Assembly: GCA_038101125.1 (NCBI GenBank)
Contig: JAYNVZ010000001.1
Location: 1 to 64,000 of the forward strand
DNA from: GCA-2698665 sp038101125
GTDB lineage: Bacteria; Pseudomonadota; Gammaproteobacteria; GCA-002705445; GCA-002716945
Length of the DNA stretch: 64,000 nucleotides
Direction: 5' to 3'
Shown here: piece after piece, positions 63,448 through 64,000 of the stretch
Layout: every line of letters starts with the position of its first letter
How positions within the stretch are numbered: position 1 is the stretch's first letter
Program-made: the position numbers and the translations under genes
The notes under the pieces: generated by a model
What the model was told of the DNA's origin: nothing
What the model saw: only the letters and a program-made list of their open reading frames with translations
Databases searched by the model: none

Positions 63448-64000
63448 GATTCTTGCAGTTGTTAATCAGAAAGGCGGTGTTGGCAAAACAACAACTTGTA
63501 TTAACTTATCTGCAAGCTTATCTAAAACCAAAAGAAAAGTTCTGCTGGTTGATCTTGACCCTCAGTCAAATGCTACCCGCGGCTGTGGGGTAGACCCACA
63601 TGGCCTCTCAACCAGTATTAACGACCTTTTGTTAGGAAGGTCAAGCGCTGATGAAACAATCATTCGGCCTGATAATATAGATTTTACTCTACTACCAGCC
63701 ACACCTGACTTAACAGAAGCGGAGGTTATGCTGATTAGTTCAGAACATAAAGAGTATACTTTAAAAAATTTATTGAGCGGGTTCAACACAGAATATGATT
63801 ATATAATAATAGATTGCCCACCATCATTGAATATTTTAACAGTGAATGCATTATCTGCAGCATCCGGTGTTCTAATACCTGTACAGTGTGAGTTTTTTGC
63901 TTTACAGGGACTTAGTGAATTAATTACAACTATAGATACTATAAAAAATAGCAGCAACACAGGTCTTATTATCAAGGGAATTATTAGAACAATGTTTGAC
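63440..64000 (+). CDS. parA: Chromosome partitioning protein ParA (partial, runs off the right edge)
   Basis: 187 aa visible. ILAVVNQKGGVGKTTTCINL is the deviant Walker A, LLVDLDPQSNATRGCG the A' box, YIIIDCPPSLNILTVNAL Walker B, and PVQCEFFALQGLSEL is typical of Soj/ParA. It segregates the origin region with ParB, whose gene should follow outside the window. Confidence 0.96.
   Translation, partial: MSEILAVVNQKGGVGKTTTCINLSASLSKTKRKVLLVDLDPQSNATRGCGVDPHGLSTSINDLLLGRSSADETIIRPDNIDFTLLPATPDLTEAEVMLISSEHKEYTLKNLLSGFNTEYDYIIIDCPPSLNILTVNALSAASGVLIPVQCEFFALQGLSELITTIDTIKNSSNTGLIIKGIIRTMFD

Noticed and set aside
1..64000. CRISPR array, tRNA, rRNA or insertion sequences
   Set aside because: I looked for regular direct repeats, cloverleaf/CCA patterns and transposase motifs and saw none.

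Overview
The window is a gene-dense, visibly A+T-rich bacterial scaffold with five 10-N joins (756-765, 8879-8888, 12831-12840, 46396-46405, 53558-53567). All five fall inside genes. Gene content and order point to a gammaproteobacterium with a small, streamlined genome, probably free-living and aerobic. The origin block dnaA-dnaN-recF-gyrB diverges from rpmH-rnpA-yidD-yidC-mnmE-mnmG-rsmG-parA. Other blocks match the Pseudomonas/Enterobacteria order: def-fmt-trkA, tsaC-hemF-aroE, coaBC-dut-algC-argB-pyrE-crc, lptM-lysA-dapF-xerC, argH divergent from hemCD, and his-tat. Aerobic HemF, ubiquinone genes (ubiA, ubiC) and cytochrome c maturation genes indicate respiration. Histidine, arginine, lysine and biotin genes suggest broad prototrophy. 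I cannot name the genus from the sequence.

Layout. (1) 1-2941, minus: a cell-surface-glycan-like cassette with a radical SAM protein (cut by the left edge), a DegT-type PLP aminotransferase and an SpsF-like cytidylyltransferase. (2) 3070-15080, minus: phosphoglycerate mutase, tatABC, hisE-F-A-H-B (no hisI), two alpha/beta hydrolases, an LpxL-like acyltransferase, trkH-trkA and fmt-def. (3) 15169-34668, mostly plus: topA-tsaC-hemF, hemB-aroE, a formaldehyde-activating-enzyme (Fae) homologue, ubiA, bioB-bioF, coaBC-dut-phosphomannomutase-argB, a TSUP permease, a Crc/ExoIII-like nuclease, ampG-rraA-ccmA-ccmB. Thioesterase, carbonic-anhydrase-like and pyrE genes are on minus. (4) 34660-47032, mainly minus: ccmC, cysQ-nudE, then the long lptM-lysA-dapF-xerC-DUF971-ridA-recG-ubiC run, an unrecognised 118-aa gene with its own signals, a Rap1a-like secreted protein and argH. 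(5) 47104-49595, plus: hemC-hemD-NAD epimerase. (6) 49590-57120, minus: ParA-like ATPase, xthA, gyrB, recF, dnaN, dnaA. (7) 57211-64000, plus: rpmH to parA, cut by the right edge.

The genome is extremely compact. Most neighbours overlap by 1-20 bp (ATGA or TAATG couplings). Several convergent pairs share their stop regions with no room for a terminator. No intergenic stretch exceeds about 175 bp. I saw no tRNA, rRNA, insertion sequence, prophage or CRISPR array.

The points most worth a second look are: the Fae homologue in which the catalytic histidine seems replaced; the radical-SAM/aminotransferase/cytidylyltransferase cassette; the self-contained 118-aa gene with an ideal ribosome site and a 14-bp hairpin; the missing hisI, rsmB and ccmD-H at their usual places; and the origin region, where gene orientation switches.
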